From Billgrantia pellis (GTDB lineage Bacteria > Pseudomonadota > Gammaproteobacteria > Pseudomonadales > Halomonadaceae), in NCBI RefSeq assembly GCF_008297955.1, contig NZ_VTPY01000003.1, positions 496,001 to 560,000 of the forward strand: a DNA stretch of 64,000 bases, written 5' to 3'. The notes beneath the pieces are model-generated. The model made no database searches, had not been told where the DNA came from, and worked only from the letters and a program-made list of their open reading frames with translations. The position numbers and the translations under genes are program-made. How positions within the stretch are numbered: position 1 is the stretch's first letter; each line of letters starts with the position of its first letter. Positions 17,853 through 26,661 of this stretch are shown piece after piece.

Positions 17853-19627
17853 ACGTCTTTCAACCCGCCATTTCCATTATCATCCCGGTTTACAACGGCG
17901 CCAACTATCTGGCCGAGGCCATCGACAGCGCCCTGGCACAAACCTGGCCGGCCCACGAAATCATCGTGATTGACGACGGCTCCAACGACGACGGCGCCAC
18001 CCGCCGCGTAGCCGAGCGCTACGGCAACCGGATCCGCTTCCTGCATCGCGACAACGGCGGCTGCGGCGCAGCGTTGAACACCGGCATCGAGGCGATGACT
18101 GGCGATTATTTCTCCTGGCTCAGTCACGACGATCTGTACATGCCGGACAAATTGGAGTGCCAGGTGCGAGCGCTGGCCGAACTGGAGAACAAGGAAACCC
18201 TGCTCTACGGCAACTACGAAGTGATGGATGCCGGCGGCAAAACACTGCATGTGATGAAGATGCAGGATCTGGGCAGCGAAGCGCAGTTGAACACGCCGTT
18301 GTTTCCGCTCACCTACGGCATCATCCATGGCTGCACGTTGCTGGTGGCCCGCTCCCTGTTCGAGCGGCACGGGCTATTCGACGAATGCCTCAAGACCACC
18401 CAGGACTACGATCTGTGGTTTCGCATGCTGCGCCACACCCCAGTGCACTTCATCGAACACCCGTTGGTGCGCTCGCGGGTACACGACGAACAGGGGTCGC
18501 GCACACTAGCGCAAATGCAGACCGAAGGCGACCGGCTCTGGGAACGGTTCGTGGAAGAAGTGACGCCGGAGGAAGGTGCGCGCATGTACGGCTCCCACTT
18601 TCGTTATCTACGGCACCTGGAGTCTTTTCTGGTCGCCACGCCCTACGCCAAGGTGGCTCCCCTGGCCGGCCGGCGTGCTCGCGAGGCGCTGGCTGCCACA
18701 CTGGTATCGGTGGTGATTCCGTTTCGGGATCGGGTGGAATGGACCCGTCAGGCCGTGGTCAGCGCCCTGGCACAAAGCCACGACCATCTGGAAGTACTGC
18801 TGATCGACGATGGCTCGACGGAGGACACCTCGGTGCTACACGATCTGGCCGCGCGGGACGGGCGCCTGCACTATGTGCGACAGGAGCCGGCCGGCGCCGC
18901 CGCCGCGCGCAACCGGGGCGTGGCCCTGGCGCGCGGGGCCTATGTGGCGTTTCTGGATTCCGACGATCTCTGGCAGCCGGAAAAGATCGCCCGGCAGTTA
19001 CAACAATTGCTGGACGAAAATCGCGACTTCGGTCACACCGATTACCAGCGCATCGACGAAGATGGCGCCGATCAAGAGATCATTACCACCCATCACCTGA
19101 CCGGTTGTATCTATCCAGCGCTGATCGGCAGCTGCCAGATCGCTACCCCTACGGTGATGGCGCGCACCGATCTGCTCCGCCAGCATCCGTTTCCGCCGGG
19201 CGTCCGTATCGGCGAAGACGTGATCACCTGGATTGATCTGGCGGAGCAACATGACGTGGCGGCGCTGCCCGAGCCACTGACCAAAGTGCGGCTCAGCCAG
19301 CACACTACCGTTCACTCGTTGGATAAAACCGAACTCGGCCTGGCCAGCATTCTGACCGCGGTGCTGGATCATCCGCACCATCGCCGGCATCACGTGCCGA
19401 TACTGCAACTGATCGAAGCGGTACGCCGTTATGAACTGGCGCGACATCCGGCGGTGCCGTTCGACGACCCCGCGCCGGGCAGCGCACTTCCCACCCGAGC
19501 GCGGTGGAGCTACCGACTGATCCTGGCCCGGGACCTGCTGCGCCTGGGCCTGCACAGTCTCAAACGGGAAGGCCCGGTGGTGACCTGGCAGCGCGTTCAA
19601 CGCTGGCGGCACAGCCGGCGCGGCTAG
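17849..19627 (+). CDS. Double glycosyltransferase: two tandem GT2 domains
   Basis: 592 residues with two complete GT-A modules. Domain 1 (about 5-260) has ISIIIPVYNGANYLAEAIDS, VIDDGSNDDG and the SHDD metal site. Domain 2 (about 290-500) has VSVVIPFRDRVEWTRQAVVS, LIDDGSTEDTSVL and LDSDDLWQPEK. The C-terminal 90 residues are basic and may bind membrane. Two-domain GTs commonly add two different sugars or build an alternating repeat, which suits ABC-exported polymers. The start overlaps the wzt stop (ATGA). Its stop shares a CTAG with the stop of the convergent gene. Confidence 0.88.
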   Translation: MNVFQPAISIIIPVYNGANYLAEAIDSALAQTWPAHEIIVIDDGSNDDGATRRVAERYGNRIRFLHRDNGGCGAALNTGIEAMTGDYFSWLSHDDLYMPDKLECQVRALAELENKETLLYGNYEVMDAGGKTLHVMKMQDLGSEAQLNTPLFPLTYGIIHGCTLLVARSLFERHGLFDECLKTTQDYDLWFRMLRHTPVHFIEHPLVRSRVHDEQGSRTLAQMQTEGDRLWERFVEEVTPEEGARMYGSHFRYLRHLESFLVATPYAKVAPLAGRRAREALAATLVSVVIPFRDRVEWTRQAVVSALAQSHDHLEVLLIDDGSTEDTSVLHDLAARDGRLHYVRQEPAGAAAARNRGVALARGAYVAFLDSDDLWQPEKIARQLQQLLDENRDFGHTDYQRIDEDGADQEIITTHHLTGCIYPALIGSCQIATPTVMARTDLLRQHPFPPGVRIGEDVITWIDLAEQHDVAALPEPLTKVRLSQHTTVHSLDKTELGLASILTAVLDHPHHRRHHVPILQLIEAVRRYELARHPAVPFDDPAPGSALPTRARWSYRLILARDLLRLGLHSLKREGPVVTWQRVQRWRHSRRG

Positions 19628-20346
19628 CCAGCTCGGCCCGGGGGGCGCTCCAGCCAGGTCGGCCCCAACCGCCCGGGCGCTGGCGGCTCACCATGGCTGG
19701 TCACCGGATGGTAGTGAACGGTGCCAGGCACCGGCACCTGCTCGATGCTGGCACCGAGTAGGTTGGCGCACCACCACCAGTCCACCGCATTCCATCCACG
19801 GGCGATATCCACATGCGGAAACGGGACCGCTTTCAACACCCGCCGATCAGCCAAAAAAGTGGTCGGATAAGGATTGCCGTCCAGCACGGCACTGGGCTCG
19901 AAATCATCAGGCTCAGGGATAAACCGGGTGGTGTAGCATGGCTGTAAGTAGTAACGATCCGCGAAGCCCAGTGACACTGCCGGACGCAGCACCTGCTCCC
20001 GGTCATCGCCCCTGGCCAGATTCAAAGCCTTTTCCAGAAAAGTGCCGGACCACAGCTCACCGCCATCTAGAAAAGCCAGATAACGGCCATTCACCGCTTC
20101 ACGGGCGGCGTTACGGGCCGCGCCGAGGCAATTTGCCTGAATTTCCAGGCACCGGTGGGCCACGCCCTGCGCCAGCCATTCACGGGTTGCCTCGTCGGCG
20201 TCGTGCAGGGCCACGGTGATGTCCACCGAGGCACCAGTCTCCCGGGCGCGTATCACCGCGCGTTCCACGGACAGGAACGTACCGTGCAGAGCGTGACCCT
20301 GACGGCCGGCGAAGATGACGACGGAAAGATCCGGAGCGTTATTCAT
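19624..20346 (-). CDS. Family 2-like glycosyltransferase
   Basis: A 240-residue protein with a shortened GT-A fold. LSVVIFAGRQGHALHGTFLS replaces the usual first strand-helix, NCLGAARNAAREAVNGRYLA is the conserved N-x-G-x-x-x-A-R-N helix, and FLDGGELWS stands where DxD lies, with only one Asp plus Glu. The missing canonical DDGS motif makes it a divergent member, and activity is less certain. The start overlaps the stop of the GT4 gene upstream (ATGA), so the two form a minus-strand pair. Confidence 0.7.
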   Translation of the reverse strand: MNNAPDLSVVIFAGRQGHALHGTFLSVERAVIRARETGASVDITVALHDADEATREWLAQGVAHRCLEIQANCLGAARNAAREAVNGRYLAFLDGGELWSGTFLEKALNLARGDDREQVLRPAVSLGFADRYYLQPCYTTRFIPEPDDFEPSAVLDGNPYPTTFLADRRVLKAVPFPHVDIARGWNAVDWWWCANLLGASIEQVPVPGTVHYHPVTSHGEPPAPGRLGPTWLERPPGRAG

Positions 20347-22148
20347 TGGTCGGCCACCTGTAAATAACCCGGGATCGACTCCAGGGTATCCATGAAAGAC
20401 GCCAGCGAGTGGCGTTCCATCAGCCGCTGCTGGGCACGCGCCACGCGCCTAGCCGCTTCCTCCGGGTGCGCCTCGATCTCGTCCAAGGCTCGCAGATAGT
20501 CCTCCACCGCGCCGCCATGGGACACCAGCCAACCGGTATCCTGATCAATCATCTCACCGATCCCACCTACGTCCGGGGCGATGACCGGCAACCCCAGCTT
20601 CACTGCCTCAAGCAACGCGATCGGCATGCCTTCGCAATCCGAGGTGAACAGGTAAGCGTCGAACGTCTCCAGCGGCAAATCATCAAGGGTGTCGAACCGG
20701 CCATGGTAATCAATGTTGGGCTCGTCCAGCAGCGTCAGGTCCGCCGCCGGTGACAACCCTTCCAAGATCGCACCGTACATCGAGATTTGTCGTGCCGGTC
20801 GCAGGCGCGCTATGGCGTTCAGCACATCCAGTCGTTTTTCCGGTGCCACCCGACTCATCCACAATGCATGGCCGGAAAGAACCGGCGGGCGATAGGTACG
20901 CACTTCGCGCCGCGGGTCGCCGCCATTAAGGCCCAGCATTGGTGTCGGCACATAGAAAAATTTGTCCGCCTGGCGGCGGCTCAGCCCGTATTCATCTATC
21001 GCCTTGCGGGCTACCGTCCAGTTGTCGCAGAGCACCCCGGCCAGTGCTTCGATCACGAACGGCAGGTGACTGTGATAGTAACCGAGGGGCTCGCGGTGCA
21101 ACCGAACATCGCTGTAGAGATTGACGAACAGGCGGCTGTCGAGGGCATGGTGGGCACCGTGTTTCAATAGGGATTCCCAACCCACCAGGGAATTGATGTT
21201 GTGCACACAGGCCGGCCGCAGATTGGTAATGACACGGTCGTAGATTCGCAAGCGTGTGGGCAGATCCGCCTCCGGCCAGAGATCATTGATGGCCACCGTG
21301 AGCACGCCGAGGCGATCGGCACCGCCCGGTGAATACTTGTGGAACTCATCGGGCAGGAACAGGCACAGCCGCTCGTGTGGATAGCGGGCACGCAGATAGG
21401 AAAGATAACAAGCGGCGACGCGCTCGGAGCCGCCGTCGGTGCCCAGCCAGGGCAGCAATACCAGATGATCGACGCGATCCGGAAACCTGTCCATCAGCGC
21501 GGTGACGACCTGCGCTTCCCGAGAGGCCGGACGTGGCGGCGCGATACCCAGCTCCCTCCATTCCCGAACTCGGGGCGTAGGGATCAGCGTCGGCACGGCC
21601 CGATGCAGGGCTTCACCGTCCTCCTCGATTACTGGCCACAGCGCCGCCAGTTGTTGCCCTCTGAGTGGCGGCGCGGAGGAGGCGGCAACCAGCTGCGGCG
21701 GGCCCACCGGGCCGGGCTCAGGCTCGGTTCTCGGTTGGGGTTCCGGTTCGACTGTGATGACATCGACTGCGGCCCACGCCCGGTTGAGAGAGGGATCGTG
21801 CAAAGGCAGGTCGCGTTCCGCTTCCGGATTGAGCACATGGTTAAGCACCGGCGGCTGCAATCTTAACCGTGGAAAATCGCGAAACAGCGTGATCTGGGAA
21901 AACGCCGGGTGCGGGTCATGCAGACGCCAGGCGCCACGAAACAGAAAATGCAAGCGGGGAAACCGCCGCTGCACGATACCGGCATGGGGTTGTCCGGCAT
22001 AGAAATCCGCGCGTAGAATTCCGCGCTGCAGAAACAGCCCGGCGGCCAAGAATGGCCACAGCATGGCAATACGAAGCCCCTCTGATACAATGGTAAGCAA
22101 CTGCGCGAGTCGCCTGAGAAACACAATAACGATTTTTTTTATACGCAT
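20343..22148 (-). CDS. Large family 4 glycosyltransferase with long N-terminal extension
   Basis: 601 residues. The last ~370 form a GT-B/GT4 enzyme: HLVLLPWLGTDGGSERVAAC (N-lobe), VLSGHALWMSRVAPEKRLDV (the R-x-x-x-x-K nucleotide-sugar segment), and SDCEGMPIALLEAVKLGLPV with the E-x7-E motif, then DVGGIGEMI. The first ~190 residues are extra: a basic, hydrophobic start (MRIKKIVIVFLRRL), then segments unlike GT4, and a Pro/Glu-rich linker near residues 135-150. The start codon is followed by a run of eight A. It is first in the pair with the gene at 19624 and is divergent from the WbuB-like gene at 22251. Confidence 0.82.
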   Translation of the reverse strand: MRIKKIVIVFLRRLAQLLTIVSEGLRIAMLWPFLAAGLFLQRGILRADFYAGQPHAGIVQRRFPRLHFLFRGAWRLHDPHPAFSQITLFRDFPRLRLQPPVLNHVLNPEAERDLPLHDPSLNRAWAAVDVITVEPEPQPRTEPEPGPVGPPQLVAASSAPPLRGQQLAALWPVIEEDGEALHRAVPTLIPTPRVREWRELGIAPPRPASREAQVVTALMDRFPDRVDHLVLLPWLGTDGGSERVAACYLSYLRARYPHERLCLFLPDEFHKYSPGGADRLGVLTVAINDLWPEADLPTRLRIYDRVITNLRPACVHNINSLVGWESLLKHGAHHALDSRLFVNLYSDVRLHREPLGYYHSHLPFVIEALAGVLCDNWTVARKAIDEYGLSRRQADKFFYVPTPMLGLNGGDPRREVRTYRPPVLSGHALWMSRVAPEKRLDVLNAIARLRPARQISMYGAILEGLSPAADLTLLDEPNIDYHGRFDTLDDLPLETFDAYLFTSDCEGMPIALLEAVKLGLPVIAPDVGGIGEMIDQDTGWLVSHGGAVEDYLRALDEIEAHPEEAARRVARAQQRLMERHSLASFMDTLESIPGYLQVADQ

Positions 22149-22250
22149 ATAAAGGCAGCACCTTGCGTTATCGACGCGGGCGATTGTATAAGAACAAAGC
22201 TAAAAAGAAACGCGGCCTGACCGCTCTGCCCGTATTCCGGATCCTCGTTG

Positions 22251-23522
22251 ATGTCCTTGAACACCAAGCACACCGATGCTTTCCCACCCTTAAAACACCT
22301 GCTGGTTGTGACACCACACTTCGATCCGGAATCGTTTCGCATCAACGAGGTGGTGGCCAGTCTGGCCCGCGACGGTTTGACGATCACGGTGCTCACCGGC
22401 CAGCCCAATTATCCGGAAGGCCGGGTGTATAGCGGCTACCGGATCTGGCGGGCGGGCTGGGACACGCCGTTGCGCGGCGCCGACATCGCTCGCGTGCCGG
22501 TGATCACTCGCGGTAGCGGCGGTATTTTACGCCGATTGTTCAGCTACCTGTCGTTCATCGTCAGCGCCGTGTTGATCGGCACGCTGTTGCTGCGCCGCCG
22601 TGACTTCGACGCGATTCTGTACTATGGCGTGTCGCCGATTTTTCTCGCCGTGGTAGGCCTGTGGTTTCGCTGGCTCAAAAAAGCACCAATGGCGCTGTGG
22701 GTACAGGACTTATGGCCCGGCAGCCTGGACGCTGCCGGCTTCCGTATCGGCAGTGGCCTACGCCGTTTGCTCTCCGGCCTGACTGGCTGGCTGTATTGCC
22801 ATTGTGATCGGATCTTGGTGGCCTCTGAGGGCTTTCCCGAGGAGATCCGCCAATTCGCCGGCCGCAATCTATCCTGCGTGTTCCACCCGAACCCAGCGGA
22901 AGCCGCGGTGTTCGAAACCCCATCCACGGCGAGCACGGAATCGTCACCCTTCGAGGTGCTGTTCGCCGGCAACCTGGGGCGCGCCTTGGGTCTGCCCACG
23001 CTGCTCGACGCGGCCCAGCGGTTGGCCAATCAGCCGGACATCCGCTTCCGCGTGGTCGGCGGTGGCAGCCGCAGTGCCTGGCTGGCCGAGGAAGTACGGC
23101 GGCTGGGGCTGAATAATGTAATCCTCCAAGGCCGGGTGCCACCGTCGGCGATGCCGTTGCTGTACGCCAACGCCTCCGCTTTGCTGATCTCCCTGTCCCG
23201 CTCGCCAACCATGAGCCGATCACTGCCCAGCAAGACCGGCACCTGCCTAGCCACCGGCAAGCCCTTGCTGGTAAGCGCCGATGGCGAGACCGCCCGGGTG
23301 GTCGCTGACGCCGGCGCCGGGCTATGCGCGCCGGCAGGCGACGGTGCCGCGCTGGCCGAGGCAATGCGCCGCCTGCATGCCTTGCCCGCCGACACTCGCG
23401 CCGCCATGGGCCGGGCCGGGCGCGCCTACTGCGAGCGTCACTTCGCGCCCGATCTGCTGGCCGACCGCCTCCACGAGCATTTACGATCCATGCTAACCCC
23501 CCCGGAGAGGGCTAGGACATGA
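22251..23522 (+). CDS. Family 4 glycosyltransferase, WbuB-like (probable amino-6-deoxyhexose transferase)
   Basis: 423 residues from ATG 22251 (a TTG directly before it is less likely). The N-lobe has HLLVVTPHFDPESFRINEVV, the pattern of WbuB/WcaI-type GT4s, with LWVQDLWPGSLDAAG and a hydrophobic patch at FSYLSFIVSAVLIGTLLL for membrane contact. The C-lobe has LFAGNLGRALGLPTLLDA and PSKTGTCLATGKPLLVS. In E. coli O26 WbuB transfers L-fucosamine and its gene adjoins fnlABC; here the gene is followed by the equivalent sugar-making set, so it probably transfers that sugar. The stop overlaps the next start (ATGA). Confidence 0.82.
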   Translation: MSLNTKHTDAFPPLKHLLVVTPHFDPESFRINEVVASLARDGLTITVLTGQPNYPEGRVYSGYRIWRAGWDTPLRGADIARVPVITRGSGGILRRLFSYLSFIVSAVLIGTLLLRRRDFDAILYYGVSPIFLAVVGLWFRWLKKAPMALWVQDLWPGSLDAAGFRIGSGLRRLLSGLTGWLYCHCDRILVASEGFPEEIRQFAGRNLSCVFHPNPAEAAVFETPSTASTESSPFEVLFAGNLGRALGLPTLLDAAQRLANQPDIRFRVVGGGSRSAWLAEEVRRLGLNNVILQGRVPPSAMPLLYANASALLISLSRSPTMSRSLPSKTGTCLATGKPLLVSADGETARVVADAGAGLCAPAGDGAALAEAMRRLHALPADTRAAMGRAGRAYCERHFAPDLLADRLHEHLRSMLTPPERART

Positions 23523-24382
23523 GCGAGCAGCATATCGTGATCATCGGCGCCAACGGTATGCTCGGTCACACCCTGCTGCGCGACTTGGGCAGGCGGCCGG
23601 GCCTACGGGTCACCGGCACACTGCGCAGCGAGCGACCACCGGCCGGCTTTCCCGAAGTGCCGGGCACGTGCCTGCTGACACGAGTGGACATTACCAACGA
23701 AAAGCGGCTAGAGGCACTCTTCGAGACGCACCGCCCCTCGGTAGTGATCAATGCCGCCGGCCTGGTCAAGCAACGGCCCGACAGCTGCGACCGGGAACTT
23801 GCGATGCAGGTAAATGGACAGGCGCCGCACACGCTGGCGCGGTTGTGCGAGGCGCACGGCAGCCGGTTGATCCACATCAGCACCGACTGCGTTTTCCGTG
23901 GTGATAAGGGCGGTTACCGGGAAAGCGACGTGCCGGACGCCGATGACGTTTATGGCCGCTCCAAACTGATGGGCGAAGTCACTAAAGGCAACGCGCTGAC
24001 CCTGCGCACCTCAATCATCGGCCCAGAGCTGAACCACCATTTTGGTCTGCTCGATTGGTTTCTGAGCCAGCGCGGTGCAGTGCCCGGTTATCGCCAAGCG
24101 ATCTTTTCCGGCCTGACCACAGTGGAACTGGCCCGGGTGCTGCGCAAGTATGTACTGCCGAGGCCGGCGTTACGTGGCTTGTACCACGTATCGACCACAC
24201 CGATATCCAAATATGAACTACTGTTGATGATTCACCGAATTTACAATAGCAAAGCAAACCCTATTATAGATGATAGCGTAATGATAGACAGATCGCTTGA
24301 TTCCATGCGTTTTCAAAAACTCACCGGCTACAGTCCACCAACATGGCCAATGCTGATACAAGCCATGAAAAATTTTGGCTAA
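23519..24382 (+). CDS. RmlD-like NDP-4-keto-sugar reductase (WbvR-type)
   Basis: A 287-residue SDR of the dTDP-4-dehydrorhamnose reductase type: VIIGANGMLGHTLLRDLG, INAAGLVKQRPDSCDRE, HISTDCVFRGDKGGYRE and VYGRSKLMGE with Y-x3-K. It lacks the C-terminal cupin domain of the ~370-residue FnlB/CapF/WbjC reductases of the L-FucNAc pathway. The short RmlD-like form is that of WbvR, which with WbvB and WbvD makes UDP-L-QuiNAc in Vibrio cholerae O37. L-QuiNAc is therefore the more likely product, unless a separate cupin protein lies elsewhere. GC falls noticeably in the last third. Confidence 0.8.
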   Translation: MSEQHIVIIGANGMLGHTLLRDLGRRPGLRVTGTLRSERPPAGFPEVPGTCLLTRVDITNEKRLEALFETHRPSVVINAAGLVKQRPDSCDRELAMQVNGQAPHTLARLCEAHGSRLIHISTDCVFRGDKGGYRESDVPDADDVYGRSKLMGEVTKGNALTLRTSIIGPELNHHFGLLDWFLSQRGAVPGYRQAIFSGLTTVELARVLRKYVLPRPALRGLYHVSTTPISKYELLLMIHRIYNSKANPIIDDSVMIDRSLDSMRFQKLTGYSPPTWPMLIQAMKNFG

Positions 24383-24418
24383 TAGATGCCTTTCTACAGA
24401 CAAATCGGATACTAAAAA

Positions 24419-25441
24419 ATGGCTATGAACCTGTTTTCAGGAAAAACCTTGCTTGTCACTGGCGGCACTGGCTCCTTTGGTCAAGCATTCTTGAAACGGG
24501 TGATCCACAGCTCAATACGGGAAGTGCGAGTTTTCAGCCGAGACGAGGAAAAACAGGATAGATTACGGCGCAGCCTGGGGGACCGGAGGATCCGTTTTTT
24601 TATCGGCGACGTACGCGATTCCATAGCGGTGACAGACGTAATGCGCGGTGTGGATTATGTTTTTCATGCTGCGGCCCTCAAGCAAGTTCCTTCTTGCGAA
24701 TTTCACCCCATGGAGGCAGTTAAAACAAACATTCTCGGTACCGAAAACGTGCTGCGCGCAGCCATTCATCATGGCGTACTCTCCTGTGTAGTACTGAGCA
24801 CCGATAAAGCCGTCTACCCGATCAACAGCATGGGAATATCCAAAGCCATGATGGAAAAGCTCATGATTGCGAAGTCCAGCCAACACTCGGATAGTGGAAC
24901 AGTCTTATGTGCTACACGATACGGTAATGTGATGGGCTCACGTGGCTCCATTATTCCTTTTTTTACCGAGCAAATCCGAAACGGTCTACCTCTAACCCTC
25001 ACAGAACCCGGCATGACCCGATTTATGCTCTCCTTGGAAGACTCAGTGGATTTGGTTCTTACTGCTTTTACTCTTGGACGACCCGGAGACATATTTGTGC
25101 GCAAAGCCCCCGCATGCAGGGTCGACGATCTAGCAATGGCACTCTGTCTGCTTCTGAAAGGCAAGCCCCTCCCCAAGAAAATCATCGGTGCACGCCACGG
25201 TGAGAAATTCCACGAAACCTTGGTTTCCAGCGAAGAAATGTTAGTAGCAGAGGACTTAGGTAAGTACTACCGCGTCCCCGCCGATGAGCGTGATCAGCAC
25301 TATGAACGGCCTCGTCAAAATGGACCCGACTCAGTGCCTGCTGAAGCTTATGCTTCCAACAGCACACAACAACTCAACGTTGAAGAGATCATGCTGATGC
25401 TCGGCGAACTAGGCTTAGTAGGAGAAACGGCCCATGCTTAG
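24419..25441 (+). CDS. UDP-GlcNAc 4,6-dehydratase/epimerase (FnlA/WbjB/WbvB/CapE family)
   Basis: 340 residues: TLLVTGGTGSFGQAFLKRVI (NADP-binding), FSRDEEKQDRLRR, FHAAALKQVPSCEFHPMEAV and STDKAVYPINSMGISKAMME, which carries the Met/Lys catalytic pattern of CapE-type inverting dehydratases in place of the usual Tyr. The C-terminal part has ARHGEKFHETLVSSEEM. It converts UDP-D-GlcNAc to the 4-keto-6-deoxy-L-sugar by dehydration and C5/C3 epimerisation, the first step of L-FucNAc or L-QuiNAc synthesis. The coding sequence is AT-richer than the glycosyltransferases upstream. Its end overlaps the next gene by 8 bp. Confidence 0.9.
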   Translation: MAMNLFSGKTLLVTGGTGSFGQAFLKRVIHSSIREVRVFSRDEEKQDRLRRSLGDRRIRFFIGDVRDSIAVTDVMRGVDYVFHAAALKQVPSCEFHPMEAVKTNILGTENVLRAAIHHGVLSCVVLSTDKAVYPINSMGISKAMMEKLMIAKSSQHSDSGTVLCATRYGNVMGSRGSIIPFFTEQIRNGLPLTLTEPGMTRFMLSLEDSVDLVLTAFTLGRPGDIFVRKAPACRVDDLAMALCLLLKGKPLPKKIIGARHGEKFHETLVSSEEMLVAEDLGKYYRVPADERDQHYERPRQNGPDSVPAEAYASNSTQQLNVEEIMLMLGELGLVGETAHA

Positions 25442-26537
25442 GGTCATGACAATAGTCGGCACACGCCCAGAAATCATTCGCCTTTCACGTATATTGCCCA
25501 AGCTAGACCAAAACTTTAACCACTTTTTACTACACACCGGCCAAAATAGCGATCATGAGCTAAATGACATATTTTTTGAGCAACTAGAATTGCGCATGCC
25601 GGATGTACAGCTATCAGCCGCAGGCGATACGCCTGCTGAAACCATTGGCCGGACCCTTATAGCTGTAGACAAGGAACTGGAGAGGATTAAACCTCAAGCC
25701 GTGCTAATTCTTGGCGACACCAATAGTGCCTTGGCAGCAATTAGCGCGAAGCGCCGGGGTATCACTGTGTTTCACATGGAGGCAGGCAACCGCTGCTTCG
25801 ATGAAAACGTTCCGGAAGAAATCAATCGCCGCATTGTCGATCATATCTCCGACTACAACCTCCCTTATAGCCGAATTGCCAGGGAAAACTTATTACGCGA
25901 AGGAATACCATCCAACCGAATCATCCGCACCGGGAGTCCACTACGCGAGGTATTAGAATATTACGCCAATGCTATCCAGCGATCAACAGTCCTAGAAACC
26001 TTGAAACTTCATCAGGGCAATTACTACTTGGTATCTGCCCACCGCCAGGAAAATGTAGATAACCCAGCACGCCTAGGCAAACTAGTAGAAGTGCTCAAAT
26101 CATTAGCCGAGCACGATGATATTCCCATAATTTTCTCCACGCACCCCCGCACTCGTAAGCGCTTGGAGAAAACCAAGACATCCCTTCCCCCCTCAGTCCA
26201 TCTTTACAAGCCTTTTGGCTTCCTTGATTACGTTAAACTTCAGGTCAATTCGCGAACTGTACTTTCTGATAGCGGAACCATTACAGAGGAGTCATCGATA
26301 CTTGGCTTCTCCGCACTTAACCTGAGAGACACTCACGAACGCCCAGAAGGTATGGAGGAAGCTGCTGTCATGATGGTCGGACTGGAAGTAGAGCGGGTGC
26401 TTCAAGGTCTCAAGTTATTGAAAGAAGCCTCTTCAGCACCACCCTCGGTGGATGATTACCAAAGCGCGATAATTTCTGACAAAATAGTTCGCTTAATCTT
26501 CAGCCATGCAGGGCAGCCATCAAACTTAGATGCGTAG
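25434..26537 (+). CDS. UDP-HexNAc 2-epimerase (WecB fold; WbjD/FnlC/WbvD-type)
   Basis: 367 residues with VGTRPEIIRLSRILPKL, the LILGDTNSALAA strand, FHMEAGNRCFDENVPEEINR (H-x-E-A-G, diagnostic of non-hydrolysing 2-epimerases), SAHRQENVDN and VLSDSGTITEESSIL (UDP-phosphate contact). Members acting on 2-acetamido-2,6-dideoxy-L-sugars catalyse the last step: L-PneNAc to L-FucNAc or L-RhaNAc to L-QuiNAc. Which one depends on the preceding reductase. It is the last gene of the operon 22251-26537. Confidence 0.9.
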   Translation: MLRVMTIVGTRPEIIRLSRILPKLDQNFNHFLLHTGQNSDHELNDIFFEQLELRMPDVQLSAAGDTPAETIGRTLIAVDKELERIKPQAVLILGDTNSALAAISAKRRGITVFHMEAGNRCFDENVPEEINRRIVDHISDYNLPYSRIARENLLREGIPSNRIIRTGSPLREVLEYYANAIQRSTVLETLKLHQGNYYLVSAHRQENVDNPARLGKLVEVLKSLAEHDDIPIIFSTHPRTRKRLEKTKTSLPPSVHLYKPFGFLDYVKLQVNSRTVLSDSGTITEESSILGFSALNLRDTHERPEGMEEAAVMMVGLEVERVLQGLKLLKEASSAPPSVDDYQSAIISDKIVRLIFSHAGQPSNLDA

Positions 26538-26615
26538 ATAAAACAGCTATGCCTTCGTGATTACCGCCTAACTATCCGCTCTTCAACTAGTCCGCTGGCC
26601 GTTTACCCGAATGGT

Positions 26616-26644
26616 GTGGCCTCCCCCAAGGTGGGAGAGGCCAC
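26616..26644. terminator. Hairpin between convergent genes, probable bidirectional terminator
   Basis: GTGGCCTC pairs with GAGGCCAC, and the inner CCC with GGG. It lies midway between the 2-epimerase stop (26537) and the mmsA stop (26662), where a shared terminator is expected. There is no T-tract on either strand, so factor-independent activity is uncertain. Confidence 0.5.
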
Positions 26645-26661
26645 GTTGACACCAGGCCGGT

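Noticed and set aside
22133..22140. Run of eight T near the start of the large GT4 gene as a terminator or programmed slippage site
   Set aside because: On the coding strand it is the A-run in codons 3-6; no hairpin precedes it and the frame is intact without slippage.
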